DNA of 64,000 nucleotides from Algoriphagus lacus (GTDB lineage: Bacteria > Bacteroidota > Bacteroidia > Cytophagales > Cyclobacteriaceae), in assembly GCF_003583985.1 (NCBI RefSeq), contig NZ_QXML01000003.1:62001-126000 (forward strand), given 5' to 3'. The position numbers and the translations under genes are program-made. The notes under the pieces are model-generated. The model made no database searches and was not told the DNA's origin. It worked only from the letters and a program-made list of their open reading frames with translations. Of this stretch, positions 51,434 through 62,355 are shown in pieces (the first letter of the stretch is position 1; each line of letters opens with the position of its first letter).

Positions 51434-54055
51434 TTACTGATACAAGCTGCGGAAGAATGTGCGATATTCTTCCATGTTTTTGGTTTTATTAAGGATCTGG
51501 AAATTTTCAATCGAAATAAAGAAGGCATTTCTTTTTATCTCCTCAGGTAAACCTTCGGACTTGAATTCCTCTGAAAATTTCAGGTAATATTCTTTGGCTT
51601 TTTCTGAATTGGAGAAAGGACTAATGATGAAAATCGCATTTTCCTGATTCATATTCATGTTGCCGGTACGAAGCCGTGCATTTGGGAAGTTTTTGGAGTG
51701 AAAATTCTCCAAATCACCCAGAAGGTTTTTTGCTGTCTCTGATTCGGAAGGACTCAATGCGATCACAAAGATATGCGTTTGGGATTCGTTAACCTTATAT
51801 GGGGAGCCTGCCGGAATTTCTTTTCCCTGATTTTCAGTTTCAAGATTTGCATTGACAAGCGTTGAATCCACATTCACACTATCCTTTGGGGCCAATGCAG
51901 CTAATTCTTCGGTACTTAATAAGGGACGGAGCATATTCCTTGCCAAACTGACCAGTGACTCATCCTTGGTATTTTGGATAAATGTTTCCAGCCGTTCTTT
52001 GAATCGTTCACGGCTTTCAATCTTTCCGGTAACCATGATGTCGAGCAAAAGCAATTTTTCGGTGTTCCTTGTAAGCGGGAATTCCTCCAGTGTAGACTTG
52101 ACCAATTGTCGGGTCTTCTGATACTCTCCTGCATAATAAGCATTGTACGCTTCTTCGTATCTCTTTGAAGATTCCACATAGGCCAAATTACCTGAAGCAG
52201 CGTCAGGATTGTTTACGGAGAAGGTGTACTGCGATTCCGGATATTCCCGATTCAATCTTCCCACATACTGCTCAAAATTGCCTCCTGTGTCTTTCTGTCC
52301 AAGATAAAGAAGGTAGTAAGCTTCCGGTTTTTTGATGGTGTTGGGGTACCTGATGATCAGCGTTTCCAGATTTTCAATGCTTTGATCAGTTTCTTCCAGA
52401 TCAAAATAGAGAAGTTTACCCAACTCGAAATAGGATTCTTCCAGTTGAGAGTTGGTTTGATCCAATTGCTCAGGAGTATTAGGGATTTTCGCCAGCAAAC
52501 TTTCCAATGTTGGCAAACCGGCTAAAATTGGATTTTCACCCGAAGCCAAAGAATCTCTACCTCCCTGAGTGGGCTCGGGCTGTGTAGAAGTTTGAAAAAT
52601 CGCAGATCTTCTTCTCCAATTATCCTGAAGTGGGCGGTTACCCCAAACTCGGTTGAACTCAATGGCGCCTTGCTGCATGGCTGCACCATTGTCAAAGTAA
52701 AAACTTGAACCGGAATCCTTACCGCTGAAAGCAAGAAGGTTGTCAAAAATATTAGTGGTTTTGGGTTGCGATTTTTCCTGGGCTTCTTTGACAAGCCTTT
52801 CTTCTTCTGCCTCTATGAAGTTTTGCGCGATCATGATCTGCGCCTCTGGGCCCATTTCAGCTACCTTCAGCAAACTATCGTTTAGCTGAATTCGCTCCAC
52901 ATGAAAAACGTATTGATCAAGGGTGGCTTTTTGTTCTTGAATCGCAAGGGCTACCGGATCGTCTTCCTTTATAAAGGTGAGTGCGCTATCAAGGTAATAT
53001 TTTGTAGCACGAAAGTCCTTGAATTCACTCAGGTTCAATTCAGCCAATTTTTGGTAAATGTATCCTTTCAGCCTTGGATTGGTTCCGGGTTCTTTTGCTG
53101 CCTGATGAAGTAAGTCAAGTGTTAGGGGGATGTCGCCTTGTTTTTCTTCAAAAAGTGCCCGCTCATAAATCACCACATCTTTTAGATCTTTATTTTTTGG
53201 GTCTTTATATAGGTCATCATAATAATTTCTTACCCTTTTCAGATCCTTTGACGCATTAAGTTCGGCTACCTGTTGGGCATAGAGCGTCGCGAAAAAACTT
53301 TGTTCATAAGGAGGATTGCCGTCCAAGGATCTTCGGTAATAATCATAAGCCAGAGCATCCAGTCCCTCCCGCTGATACCGCTGTGCCAGAATGAAATTAA
53401 TCCGGGACTCCTCTTTTTTATCTTCTGCATATTCCACCGCCCTGTCCAGCGCACCTATCACTCCATTTTGATCAGACCGGGATTCATAATAATAGGCTAA
53501 AGTGCGGAATAACGTATATCGGTTTGGATCACTGATCTCAGTTTCCTTGGAGAGGTAATCGATCGTGAAGTTTGCATTTTCATATTCCCCCCGATCCACA
53601 TAAAGTTGTAGAAGGCTGATGAGGGCCTGATGACGGAGGTCCTTGTCTTTGCTTGTGCTGTTAACATACTTAAATGCATTTTGTGCATCATCTTGGTGCG
53701 CTTGGAGGTAGTCTATTTTCCCCAAAAGGTAATAGCTGTCATCTACCCATTTGGATATTCGGTGCCAGTCGATGGCTTTGGAGGAAAGTTCCCGGGCAGA
53801 GTCCAACTTTTCTTTGTTCTGCTGAATCGTGGCTGAGTCGATCGGGATAAATACGGGCAAAACTTGGGTGAAATCTTCCTTGTAATTGGTTTTGACCTGG
53901 TTCTCTACATCCTTTATTTTGGAATCAGCCAGATAATAGGCATTGAAATGAGAGGTGAGGTTGTGAAAAGCCCTATTGGTAAAGGTGTTTCGCTCAGAGG
54001 AACAGGCCCCGATAAAAATAAATATGACTACAGCCAGTCCGGAAAATCTTCTCAT
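51434..54055 (-). CDS. sprE: Type IX secretion/gliding lipoprotein SprE/PorW
   Basis: An 873-residue outer-membrane lipoprotein (lipobox FIGA-C18) with multiple TPR repeats over residues ~95-430 and again ~520-700. The N-terminal NAYYLADSKIKDVENQVKTN and QVLPVFIP pattern is the SprE/PorW signature. In Flavobacterium johnsoniae SprE and in P. gingivalis PorW are required for type IX secretion, PorW linking the outer ring to the translocon. The C-terminal ~90 residues have a repeat-like fold (THIFVIALSP, NENAIFIISPFSNSEK-like). It leads the two-gene unit with PBP1A. Confidence 0.87.
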   Translation of the reverse strand: MRRFSGLAVVIFIFIGACSSERNTFTNRAFHNLTSHFNAYYLADSKIKDVENQVKTNYKEDFTQVLPVFIPIDSATIQQNKEKLDSARELSSKAIDWHRISKWVDDSYYLLGKIDYLQAHQDDAQNAFKYVNSTSKDKDLRHQALISLLQLYVDRGEYENANFTIDYLSKETEISDPNRYTLFRTLAYYYESRSDQNGVIGALDRAVEYAEDKKEESRINFILAQRYQREGLDALAYDYYRRSLDGNPPYEQSFFATLYAQQVAELNASKDLKRVRNYYDDLYKDPKNKDLKDVVIYERALFEEKQGDIPLTLDLLHQAAKEPGTNPRLKGYIYQKLAELNLSEFKDFRATKYYLDSALTFIKEDDPVALAIQEQKATLDQYVFHVERIQLNDSLLKVAEMGPEAQIMIAQNFIEAEEERLVKEAQEKSQPKTTNIFDNLLAFSGKDSGSSFYFDNGAAMQQGAIEFNRVWGNRPLQDNWRRRSAIFQTSTQPEPTQGGRDSLASGENPILAGLPTLESLLAKIPNTPEQLDQTNSQLEESYFELGKLLYFDLEETDQSIENLETLIIRYPNTIKKPEAYYLLYLGQKDTGGNFEQYVGRLNREYPESQYTFSVNNPDAASGNLAYVESSKRYEEAYNAYYAGEYQKTRQLVKSTLEEFPLTRNTEKLLLLDIMVTGKIESRERFKERLETFIQNTKDESLVSLARNMLRPLLSTEELAALAPKDSVNVDSTLVNANLETENQGKEIPAGSPYKVNESQTHIFVIALSPSESETAKNLLGDLENFHSKNFPNARLRTGNMNMNQENAIFIISPFSNSEKAKEYYLKFSEEFKSEGLPEEIKRNAFFISIENFQILNKTKNMEEYRTFFRSLYQ

Positions 54056-54188
54056 TTCAGAATTTACCCAATTTCAGTACCAAAATAGACTTTTTACCTT
54101 ACTTACCGAACGCTTCCAAATCCCAAATCGTACCAAAACCCCGATTTGAAGTAGTCTCTCCTTAATATTTTAGATAATTTCACTTTGT

Positions 54189-54422
54189 ATGGATGATCAA
54201 AAGGTCAAAAAGAAGGACGAAGACACAGGTCCCCCAGTCTTTGTCAAATACATTGGGCTATCATTCCAGTTGTTTGGAATTATAGGTGCCGGTACCTATT
54301 TCGGTTGGTGGCTTCAGCAGCGTTCAGATATGAAGTTTCCCGTTTGGATTCTGGTCTTTTGCTTTTTTTCGGTCTTTGTTGCCTTTTATCAGCTTTGGAT
54401 TTCCATGAAGCGGGATAAATAA
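54189..54422 (+). CDS. AtpZ/AtpI-like ATP synthase accessory protein
   Basis: A 77-residue membrane protein with two helices (residues ~22-42 and ~52-70) and the pattern YIGLSFQLFGIIGAGTYFGW. AtpZ/AtpI proteins precede F-type ATP synthase genes and are linked to Mg2+ entry or c-ring assembly. It opens the atp locus and is divergent from sprE. Confidence 0.82.
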   Translation: MDDQKVKKKDEDTGPPVFVKYIGLSFQLFGIIGAGTYFGWWLQQRSDMKFPVWILVFCFFSVFVAFYQLWISMKRDK

Positions 54423-54564
54423 AGATCAACAGACAACAGTCCATAGCTTCTGTCATGGCATTGTCAGGTCAGTTTACTCATTCTTTGGCATTTTCGAATT
54501 TTAAGGCTGAAAGACTCAACCCGATGAGTAAAAAAATCAGGTACTTTTGGGCAAAAATTTGATA

Positions 54565-54948
54565 ATGAGCCTTCCTAAAAACATTCATATCCGTTTCCTT
54601 CTGGCTACTGTTGCCCTGGTTCTTTTGGTTTTTATCCTACAATTGGTTTTTCCGGTAATAATTCATTCCAAAATCTGGGAGATTGTGGGGTTCATGGCGA
54701 TTTTATCTTTTTTGATCAGTTTGCTCAACTCATTTTTACTGAAAACTTTACCGGATAATTTTTTTCAAATCATGGTTTTGGCAATGATTCTTAGATTCAT
54801 TGCCTCCTTAGTCTTTATAGGATTGGAGGTTTGGCCAGGAATGGAGAATATTATTCTGTTTATCGCGGATTTCTTTATAGTTTTTTTGTTTTACTTAGTT
54901 TTTGATATCTACGCCTTTCTGTCTAACTTGCGGCCGATTTCGAAGTAG
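54565..54948 (+). CDS. Small membrane protein at the atpI position
   Basis: A 127-residue four-helix membrane protein from the ATG at 54565; the frame opens at a TTG at 54547 inside the shared 17-bp motif. No family signature was recognised, but its place between atpZ and atpB and its helix pattern match the gene annotated as ATP synthase protein I in other bacteria. It may help c-ring assembly. It is followed by atpB after 19 nt. Confidence 0.65.
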   Translation: MSLPKNIHIRFLLATVALVLLVFILQLVFPVIIHSKIWEIVGFMAILSFLISLLNSFLLKTLPDNFFQIMVLAMILRFIASLVFIGLEVWPGMENIILFIADFFIVFLFYLVFDIYAFLSNLRPISK

Positions 54949-54967
54949 CCCTCAAAAAGAAGAGTTG

Positions 54968-56292
<1,325 letters not shown>

Positions 56293-56299
56293 AAACAAT

Positions 56300-56335
56300 G
56301 GAAAGGGATTGGCGCTAGGCCTTTCCCTTTTCTTT
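56300..56335 (+). terminator. Terminator-like hairpin between atpE and atpF
   Basis: GGAAAGG (56300-56306) pairs with CCTTTCC (56320-56326) and is followed by CTTTTCTTTATTTT. A T-rich tail after a short stem suggests partial termination, which would leave more c-subunit mRNA than b-subunit mRNA. Confidence 0.5.
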
Positions 56336-56374
56336 ATTTTCTATTGAACAATCTGAAATAAACCATATCTATCC

Positions 56375-56869
56375 ATGGATTTAATAACCCCAGGTTCCGG
56401 TCTTATTTTCTGGCAGCTTTTCGGCTTCCTTGGTTTGCTTTTTATTCTGATCAAGTTTGCGTGGAAGCCTATGCTTGCCGCATTGGAAGAGCGTGAAAGC
56501 AGCATCGAAAATGCTTTGAAGGCTGCCGAATCAGCCCGAAATGAAATGGCTAATCTGAAAGCAGATAATGAAAAACTGCTAGCGGAGGCGCGTCTGGAGC
56601 GTGATACCATTTTGAAAAAAGCCCAAGAGGCTTCTGTAAAGATGATTGAAGACGCCAAAATCGAAGCTTCTAAAGTTGCTGCTCAACAGATTGAAAATGC
56701 TAAAGCGGTAATCGAAACGGAAAAAAGGGCAGCGCTTACTGAGGTTAAAAACCAAGTGGCTATTCTTACCCTTGAAGTAACGGAGAAATTATTGAGAAGA
56801 ACTTTGTCAGACGAAAAGGCACAAAAAGCACTCGTAGACGAATTCGTAAAAGATATTAAGCTTAACTAA
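56375..56869 (+). CDS. atpF: F-type ATP synthase subunit b
   Basis: Peripheral stalk subunit, 164 residues: an N-terminal membrane helix (GSGLIFWQLFGFLGLLFILI, about residues 7-26) and a long dimerising coiled coil rich in Ala, Glu and Lys. Only one b gene is seen. It is 6 nt before atpH and 82 nt after atpE. Confidence 0.95.
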   Translation: MDLITPGSGLIFWQLFGFLGLLFILIKFAWKPMLAALEERESSIENALKAAESARNEMANLKADNEKLLAEARLERDTILKKAQEASVKMIEDAKIEASKVAAQQIENAKAVIETEKRAALTEVKNQVAILTLEVTEKLLRRTLSDEKAQKALVDEFVKDIKLN

Positions 56870-56875
56870 GTCCTC

Positions 56876-57439
56876 ATGTCAAATCATAGAGTTGCATACG
56901 CTTATGCCAAATCTTTGATGGAATTGGCCATTGAAAGAGGTCAATTGGAAGAAGTCTATCAGGACTTCCTTCACTTGGCCAAGATGGCCAGGTCTAACAG
57001 AGACTTGGAACTTGCGATGAAGAATCCCATCATCAGTTCTGACAAAAAGCTGAAGATTTTGAAGGCTCTTTATCAAGAAAGAGGGGCAACTGAGGCAACC
57101 ATGTCATTCTTTGAAATTATCTGTCGCAAAAACAGAGAATTAGTATTGGCTGACATTGCCAGAGAATTTCAGGTTCAATATCAGATGCATAATCACATTC
57201 AAGTTGCTGAGGTAACTACCACTTTTCCTTTGAATGATGCACTTAGGGCTGAATTTTCAAGGATTGTTCTAGAAATCTCCGGAATGAAAGAAGTAAAGCT
57301 TTCTGAAAAAATTAATCCTGATTTGATAGGTGGATTTATTCTAAAAGTAAATGACCGTCAGCTTGACGAGTCTCTAAGCAGTAAATTGAGAGCTTTGCGC
57401 GTTCAGTTTTCTGAAAACCATTACGAAAGTAAAATCTAA
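56876..57439 (+). CDS. atpH: F-type ATP synthase subunit delta
   Basis: Connects the b stalk to the alpha crown. The 187 residues show the N-terminal [20 protein letters not shown], a helical bundle and the C-terminal [24 protein letters not shown], the family signature. Tight spacing to atpF and 23 nt to atpA. Confidence 0.95.
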   Translation: MSNHRVAYAYAKSLMELAIERGQLEEVYQDFLHLAKMARSNRDLELAMKNPIISSDKKLKILKALYQERGATEATMSFFEIICRKNRELVLADIAREFQVQYQMHNHIQVAEVTTTFPLNDALRAEFSRIVLEISGMKEVKLSEKINPDLIGGFILKVNDRQLDESLSSKLRALRVQFSENHYESKI

Positions 57440-57462
57440 AAAAAGCATTAATAGACGATAAC

Positions 57463-59040
57463 ATGGCAGAAGTAAGACCTGATGAAGTTTCGGCAATCCT
57501 GAGAGAACAGCTCGCGGGTGTCAGAACTGCAGCCGAACTCGAAGAAGTAGGTACAGTCCTCCAAGTAGGGGACGGAGTAGCCCGAATCTATGGACTTTCC
57601 AAAGCCCAAGCCGGTGAATTGCTCGAATTCGACAACGGAATGAAGGCGATGGTACTTAACTTGGAAGAGGACAACGTAGGTGCCGTATTGTTTGGTGATT
57701 CCAAAGAGATCAAAGAGGGTGATACCGTTAAGAGAACCAAGAAAATTGCTTCCATTCAAGTGGGGGAAGGCATGCTTGGTAGAGTGGTTGATACCTTAGG
57801 TAATCCAATCGACGGTAAAGGTCCTATCTCCGGTCCAATGTATGAAATGCCTTTGGAGCGTAAAGCACCAGGTGTAATCTACCGTCAGCCAGTAAACGAA
57901 CCGCTTCAGACCGGTATCAAGTCTATCGATGCCATGATTCCAATCGGACGTGGTCAGCGTGAATTGGTTATCGGTGACCGTCAGACTGGAAAGACTGCTG
58001 TTGTGATCGACGCGATCATCAATCAAAAAGAATTTTACGAGAAAGGCGAGCCTGTTTTCTGTATCTACGTAGCTATCGGACAGAAAGCTTCTACTGTGGC
58101 AGGTATCGTTTCTGCTTTGGAAAAAGGCGGAGCACTTCCTTATACCGTAATCGTTGCCGCACCGGCTTCTGACCCTGCGCCAATGCAGTTTTTCGCTCCT
58201 TTCGCAGGTGCTGCGATCGGTGAATTTTTCCGTGACACCGGACGTCCTGCCTTGGTGGTTTATGATGACCTTTCCAAGCAGGCAGTAGCGTACCGTGAGG
58301 TTTCTTTGTTGTTGAGAAGACCTCCAGGACGTGAAGCTTATCCAGGTGACGTATTCTATTTGCACTCCAGATTGTTGGAAAGAGCTGCGAAAATCAACAA
58401 GTCTGATGCGATCGCGCAGCAGATGAATGATCTTCCTGATTCAATCCGTCCGTTGGTAAAAGGCGGCGGTTCTTTGACAGCACTTCCGATTATCGAAACT
58501 CAGGCCGGTGACGTGTCTGCTTATATTCCGACTAACGTAATCTCCATTACTGACGGTCAGATCTTCTTGGAAACCAACCTGTTTAACTCCGGTATCCGTC
58601 CTGCAATCAACGTAGGTATCTCCGTATCCCGAGTAGGTGGTAACGCGCAAATTAAATCCATGAAGAAAGTAGCCGGTACCTTGAAGCTTGATCAGGCTCA
58701 GTTCCGTGAATTGGAAGCTTTTGCAAAGTTCGGTTCTGATTTGGATGCTTCGACCAAGCGCACCATCGAAAGAGGTCGTCGTAACCAGGAAATCCTGAAG
58801 CAGCCACAGTATGCGCCGGTATCAGTGGCACATCAGGTAGCGATCATCTACGCTTCTACCCGAGGATTGATGGACAGCGTTCCTGTTGAGAAAGCAAGAG
58901 CGTTTGAGAAGGAATTCTATCAGTTGCTTGATTCCACTTATCCGGAAGCATTGCAGTTGATTTTGAAAGGTGATGTAGACGGTGCAGGAAAAATTCTTGC
59001 AACTGCAGCTGCTGAACTTGCTCCTAAATACGGTAAATAA
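57463..59040 (+). CDS. atpA: F-type ATP synthase subunit alpha
   Basis: Non-catalytic nucleotide-binding crown subunit, 525 residues. The Walker A GDRQTGKT is at 171-178, and [16 protein letters not shown] and SRLLERAAK mark the central domain. Codon use looks biased towards a limited set (cgt, ggt, gta) as in highly expressed genes. A strong hairpin follows before atpG. Confidence 0.98.
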   Translation: MAEVRPDEVSAILREQLAGVRTAAELEEVGTVLQVGDGVARIYGLSKAQAGELLEFDNGMKAMVLNLEEDNVGAVLFGDSKEIKEGDTVKRTKKIASIQVGEGMLGRVVDTLGNPIDGKGPISGPMYEMPLERKAPGVIYRQPVNEPLQTGIKSIDAMIPIGRGQRELVIGDRQTGKTAVVIDAIINQKEFYEKGEPVFCIYVAIGQKASTVAGIVSALEKGGALPYTVIVAAPASDPAPMQFFAPFAGAAIGEFFRDTGRPALVVYDDLSKQAVAYREVSLLLRRPPGREAYPGDVFYLHSRLLERAAKINKSDAIAQQMNDLPDSIRPLVKGGGSLTALPIIETQAGDVSAYIPTNVISITDGQIFLETNLFNSGIRPAINVGISVSRVGGNAQIKSMKKVAGTLKLDQAQFRELEAFAKFGSDLDASTKRTIERGRRNQEILKQPQYAPVSVAHQVAIIYASTRGLMDSVPVEKARAFEKEFYQLLDSTYPEALQLILKGDVDGAGKILATAAAELAPKYGK

Positions 59041-59050
59041 TTGAAAATAC

Positions 59051-59072
59051 CCGGTGAGGGTGACCTCACCGG
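59051..59072 (+). terminator. Strong hairpin between atpA and atpG
   Basis: CCGGTGAGG (59051-59059) and CCTCACCGG (59064-59072) form a perfect 9-bp GC-rich stem with a GTGA loop. Only ATTTCT follows, so termination would be partial or the hairpin may act as an mRNA processing or stability element. Confidence 0.5.
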
Positions 59073-59099
59073 ATTTCTATAAGTACAAAGCAATCACTG

Positions 59100-59972
59100 A
59101 TGGCTAACCTTAAGGAAGTAAAGCAAAGGATCAACTCGGTAATCTCCACACAGCAGATCACCAAGGCCATGAAAATGGTGTCCGCCGCCAAGCTGAGAAG
59201 AGCACAGGACAAAATCATTCAGATGCGTCCGTTCTCTCAGAAGTTGACTACTATTCTGAACAATGTATCTGCTGCATCCGAAGGTGCGACTGATCTTGTT
59301 TACGCCCAAAAGCGTGAAGTGAAAAAGGTGCTTTTGGTTCCGGTTACTTCTGATAAAGGTCTTTGCGGTGCTTTCAATACCAATGTCATTAAGGCAACCA
59401 ATTTGGCTATCAGGGAGCAGTTTACCGGAGTTGACGTGACCATTATGCCGATTGGCAAAAAGTCTTTTGAATACTACAGAAAGACAAAATATTCCCTGAT
59501 CGATCAGTATTCTACTCTGTTTCATGATTTATCAATCGATGCTATTCGTGTAGCGGCAAACCATGCCATGGATGCTTTTGTGGCGGGTGAGTTTGATCAG
59601 GTGTTTTTGGTGTTCAATGAATTCAAAAACGTAGCCACTCAGATTATCCGCACCGAGCAGTTTTTGCCGATGTCTCCTGCTGAGTCTACTGAAGTTGGAA
59701 AAACTGAGACTGACTACATTCTTGAGCCTTCGCGTGAATACATCATCGAGGAATTGGTTCCAAAGGCGTTGAGAGTACAGTTTTACAAGGCTATTTTGGA
59801 AAGCAACGCTTCCGAGCATGGTGCCCGAATGACTGCGATGGATAAGGCAACCGAAAACGCCGGTGACTTGCTGAAAGAACTGAAGTTAATGTACAACCGT
59901 ACCCGGCAGGCAGCCATTACCAACGAAATCCTCGAGATCGTTGCCGGTGCTGAAGCTTTAGGTGGTAAATAA
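59100..59972 (+). CDS. atpG: F-type ATP synthase subunit gamma
   Basis: Central rotor shaft, 290 residues. The N-terminus LKEVKQRINSVISTQQITKAMKMVSAAKLR is the typical gamma helix and the C-terminal NRTRQAAITNEILEIVAGAEAL closes the shaft. Middle region PVTSDKGLCGAFN matches family consensus. It is the last gene of the cluster here; beta (atpD) and epsilon (atpC) are not in this window. Confidence 0.97.
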   Translation: MANLKEVKQRINSVISTQQITKAMKMVSAAKLRRAQDKIIQMRPFSQKLTTILNNVSAASEGATDLVYAQKREVKKVLLVPVTSDKGLCGAFNTNVIKATNLAIREQFTGVDVTIMPIGKKSFEYYRKTKYSLIDQYSTLFHDLSIDAIRVAANHAMDAFVAGEFDQVFLVFNEFKNVATQIIRTEQFLPMSPAESTEVGKTETDYILEPSREYIIEELVPKALRVQFYKAILESNASEHGARMTAMDKATENAGDLLKELKLMYNRTRQAAITNEILEIVAGAEALGGK

Positions 59973-59993
59973 TCACAATAGATCACAAAGTAG

Positions 59994-60024
59994 AACCACA
60001 GCTCCAAAGGCTGTGGTTTTTTTG
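59994..60024 (+). terminator. Terminator after atpG
   Basis: AACCACAGC (59994-60002) pairs with GCTGTGGTT (60010-60018), followed by a run of T bases. It ends the atp operon. Confidence 0.9.
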
Positions 60025-60075
60025 TTTTTGGTTTAGGAAACTACCTTACTTTGGGCTAAACGAAATTTAAATCCT

Positions 60076-60612
60076 ATGGGAAAGAAACTCGAATCCATCA
60101 CGCCTGAGCTTCAGGAATTTATTGGCATGCAAAAGGTCTTCTTCGTCGGTACCGCTGCGGAAGAGGGCAGAGTGAATGTGTCGCCCAAGGGAACGGATTC
60201 CTTTCGGGTACTTGATGCGAATAAGATTGTCTGGCTCAACTTGACAGGCAGCGGAAATGAAACCGCGGCACATGTCTTGAAAAACAACCGCATGACCATT
60301 CTATTTTGTGCCTTTGAAGGAAAGCCCTTGATCCTTAGGTTGTATGGTACTGCTACAATTTTCCATCGCAGAGATTCAGAGTATGCGCGATACATTGGCC
60401 TGTTTCCGGCCAATGCTGGAGCAAGGCAAATCATTGAAATGGCGGTGGATTTGGTTCAGACATCTTGTGGTTTTGCAGTGCCATTTATGGACTTTAAGGA
60501 AGAGCGGGAAACGCTCAATTCCTGGTCGGCCAAACAAGGCGAAGAAGGCATCTATGCCTACTGGCAAGAAAAGAATGTGCGAAGTCTGGATGGTTTCGAA
60601 ACAGGGATTTAG
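60076..60612 (+). CDS. Pyridoxamine 5'-phosphate oxidase-family protein
   Basis: A 178-residue flavin-binding split-barrel protein. VFFVGTAAEEGRVNVSPKG and NETAAHVLKNNRMTILFCAF match the PNPOx-like fold of proteins that reduce or oxidise substrates with FMN. It lacks the C-terminal dimer segment of true PdxH, so pyridoxal synthesis is unlikely. It stands alone after the atp terminator. Confidence 0.87.
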   Translation: MGKKLESITPELQEFIGMQKVFFVGTAAEEGRVNVSPKGTDSFRVLDANKIVWLNLTGSGNETAAHVLKNNRMTILFCAFEGKPLILRLYGTATIFHRRDSEYARYIGLFPANAGARQIIEMAVDLVQTSCGFAVPFMDFKEERETLNSWSAKQGEEGIYAYWQEKNVRSLDGFETGI

Positions 60613-60643
60613 GCAGGTTGTATAACTCGATGCCAAAAGGGAT

Positions 60644-60675
60644 AAAAAAGTCATGGTGAGCGTTTCCACTCACCA
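60644..60675 (-). terminator. Possible terminator after the SGNH hydrolase gene
   Basis: TGGTGAG (60654-60660) pairs with CTCACCA (60669-60675); on the minus strand a run of T bases follows after about 4 nt. The distance from the gene end (60739) is about 64 nt. Confidence 0.45.
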
Positions 60676-60738
60676 CGGCATATTCCAGTTTTTTTATTCT
60701 CAAATCAGCTTCAGATGGCTGGTTTTTCCAATCCAAAA

Positions 60739-61374
60739 TCACAGCCGAATCCGTCTCGCCACCACCCTGGCCATGATGCTTAGGCCTTCCGTGTTGGGGT
60801 GGACCCCGTCGGGAAGGAGTTCGGGCTTGTCCATCAGCGGAGTGTATAGGTCAATCATCTCTGCACCGGACTTTTGGATGATCTCCATCAGCATGAGTCG
60901 TTGTTCGTTGTTCATCACCTCGGGGTTGATGCCGAAGTTAACTCGGGTGACCGGTACCGGAATGATCACATAGACCTTGCCGTCCTTAGGCATATTTGCC
61001 CGAAACTCAGCAATTAGATCTAAGTAGTCTTTCACAAAATCCGCCTTATGAGCCCAGTTTTGAGGCTTCGAGTCGTTAGTGCCGAGCTTAATGACTATCA
61101 CATCAGGCTGAAAGTCCTTTACCTGCTGAAATTGAGGTTCGTTCCAATACGGGAAATCGCCCTTTTTCAGAAGCGTTCGGCCGCTGACTCCAAAGTTTTT
61201 GACATCATAGGCATCGCCCAACAAGGCTCCCACCTGCAGGGGATATGAGTCGGGATTGTCCCTGCCGGGACCTTGGGTGATGCTGTTGCCGACAAAGGCG
61301 ACCTTGATAGGGCTTTGGGCAAAGGAGAACACAGTTACTAAAAATGCAGCGAGGAGGAGGGAAAGTTTTTTCAT
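60739..61374 (-). CDS. Secreted SGNH/GDSL hydrolase
   Basis: A 211-residue exported hydrolase with signal peptide (cleavage after SFAQS). Block I is VAFVGNSITQGPG, block III is VIKLGTND and block V is LPDGVHPN, giving the Ser-Asn-His set of SGNH esterases. It resembles sialate or xylan O-acetylesterases, which deacetylate surface or dietary glycans. The substrate is unknown. It is divergent from the UbiA-like gene. Confidence 0.9.
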   Translation of the reverse strand: MKKLSLLLAAFLVTVFSFAQSPIKVAFVGNSITQGPGRDNPDSYPLQVGALLGDAYDVKNFGVSGRTLLKKGDFPYWNEPQFQQVKDFQPDVIVIKLGTNDSKPQNWAHKADFVKDYLDLIAEFRANMPKDGKVYVIIPVPVTRVNFGINPEVMNNEQRLMLMEIIQKSGAEMIDLYTPLMDKPELLPDGVHPNTEGLSIMARVVARRIRL

Positions 61375-61518
61375 ACGCCTTTTTGGTCAACTGTCTTTGG
61401 TTCACCGTCGACAGCCATTTAGGAATAATTGGGGGTTATTTTTGCTCAAAATAGAAAAAGTTGAATAGAAATCTGCTGTTGACTGTGGTCTATCAGCTGT
61501 GGACTCTATTTTTATCCG

Positions 61519-62355
61519 ATGAAGTTCCTCCAAAAATTCAGTCAATACATTTCATGGCTTTCGATCGATGTAGTCTTTGGGGCTATGGCAGGGATGTTGT
61601 TTTTTAGTGAGCTCCTGCATGTTCGATTGGAGTGGGGGATTTATGGCTTGCTTGGATTGGCTGTTTGGAGTATATATACGTTAGACCATCTCCTGGATGC
61701 CCGTAGGAAAGGGGTGGATCTTTCTCCCCGGCATCAAATACACCGGGATTCCGGAAGGGTCTTGTCCTTGGCACTTTTTCTTTCGGTCCTGTTGGGAAGT
61801 GTTGGAGCCTATTGGGTTTTTGGGTTAGGACGCGAACTGTTGCTGAGCGGGATTTTGGCCGGTTTTATTGTTTTGAGCAGGTTTTTGATCTGGAAAGCCG
61901 GAGCTGCGTTGAGTTGGCTGAAGGAACTCAGCATCTCGGTCTATTACGTGTTGGGGATTTCCTGGATGCCCTTCCTTCGGGCCGAGGCCGTGGATCGGAT
62001 TTGGGAGGTTTATGCCTTTTTCGGGGCCTATCTGTTTTTGGCTTTTCTCAATCTCCTGATGCTTTCCTTTTTGGATCGAAAGCAGGATCAGTCAGCAGGG
62101 TTTGTATCAGCTGCGCAGGCGATTCCACCCCAAAAACTGCTGGAATTGATACGACGCTTGGCCTTTGGACTGATCTTTTTGAGTTTGGCGGGATTTATTC
62201 TTTTGCCTTCCTTTTATCGGGCATTTTCCTGTATAGTCCTGCTGATGAGTCTCGTTCATTACCTGAACTTTTTCAATTCCAAACTCAGCTCAAGTGAAAA
62301 GCGAATTCGAATGGAGGCGGCTTTTCTGATTCCTTGGCTATTGCTGTTCCTATGA
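61519..62355 (+). CDS. UbiA-like polytopic membrane protein
   Basis: A 278-residue membrane protein with about seven to eight helices. YTLDHLLDARR after helix 2 resembles the first Asp-rich motif of UbiA prenyltransferases, and LSFLDRKQDQ may be a weak second one. Assignment to UbiA is tentative because the motifs are imperfect. Its stop codon overlaps the methyltransferase start (ATGA), so the two products are likely made in step. Confidence 0.55.
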   Translation: MKFLQKFSQYISWLSIDVVFGAMAGMLFFSELLHVRLEWGIYGLLGLAVWSIYTLDHLLDARRKGVDLSPRHQIHRDSGRVLSLALFLSVLLGSVGAYWVFGLGRELLLSGILAGFIVLSRFLIWKAGAALSWLKELSISVYYVLGISWMPFLRAEAVDRIWEVYAFFGAYLFLAFLNLLMLSFLDRKQDQSAGFVSAAQAIPPQKLLELIRRLAFGLIFLSLAGFILLPSFYRAFSCIVLLMSLVHYLNFFNSKLSSSEKRIRMEAAFLIPWLLLFL

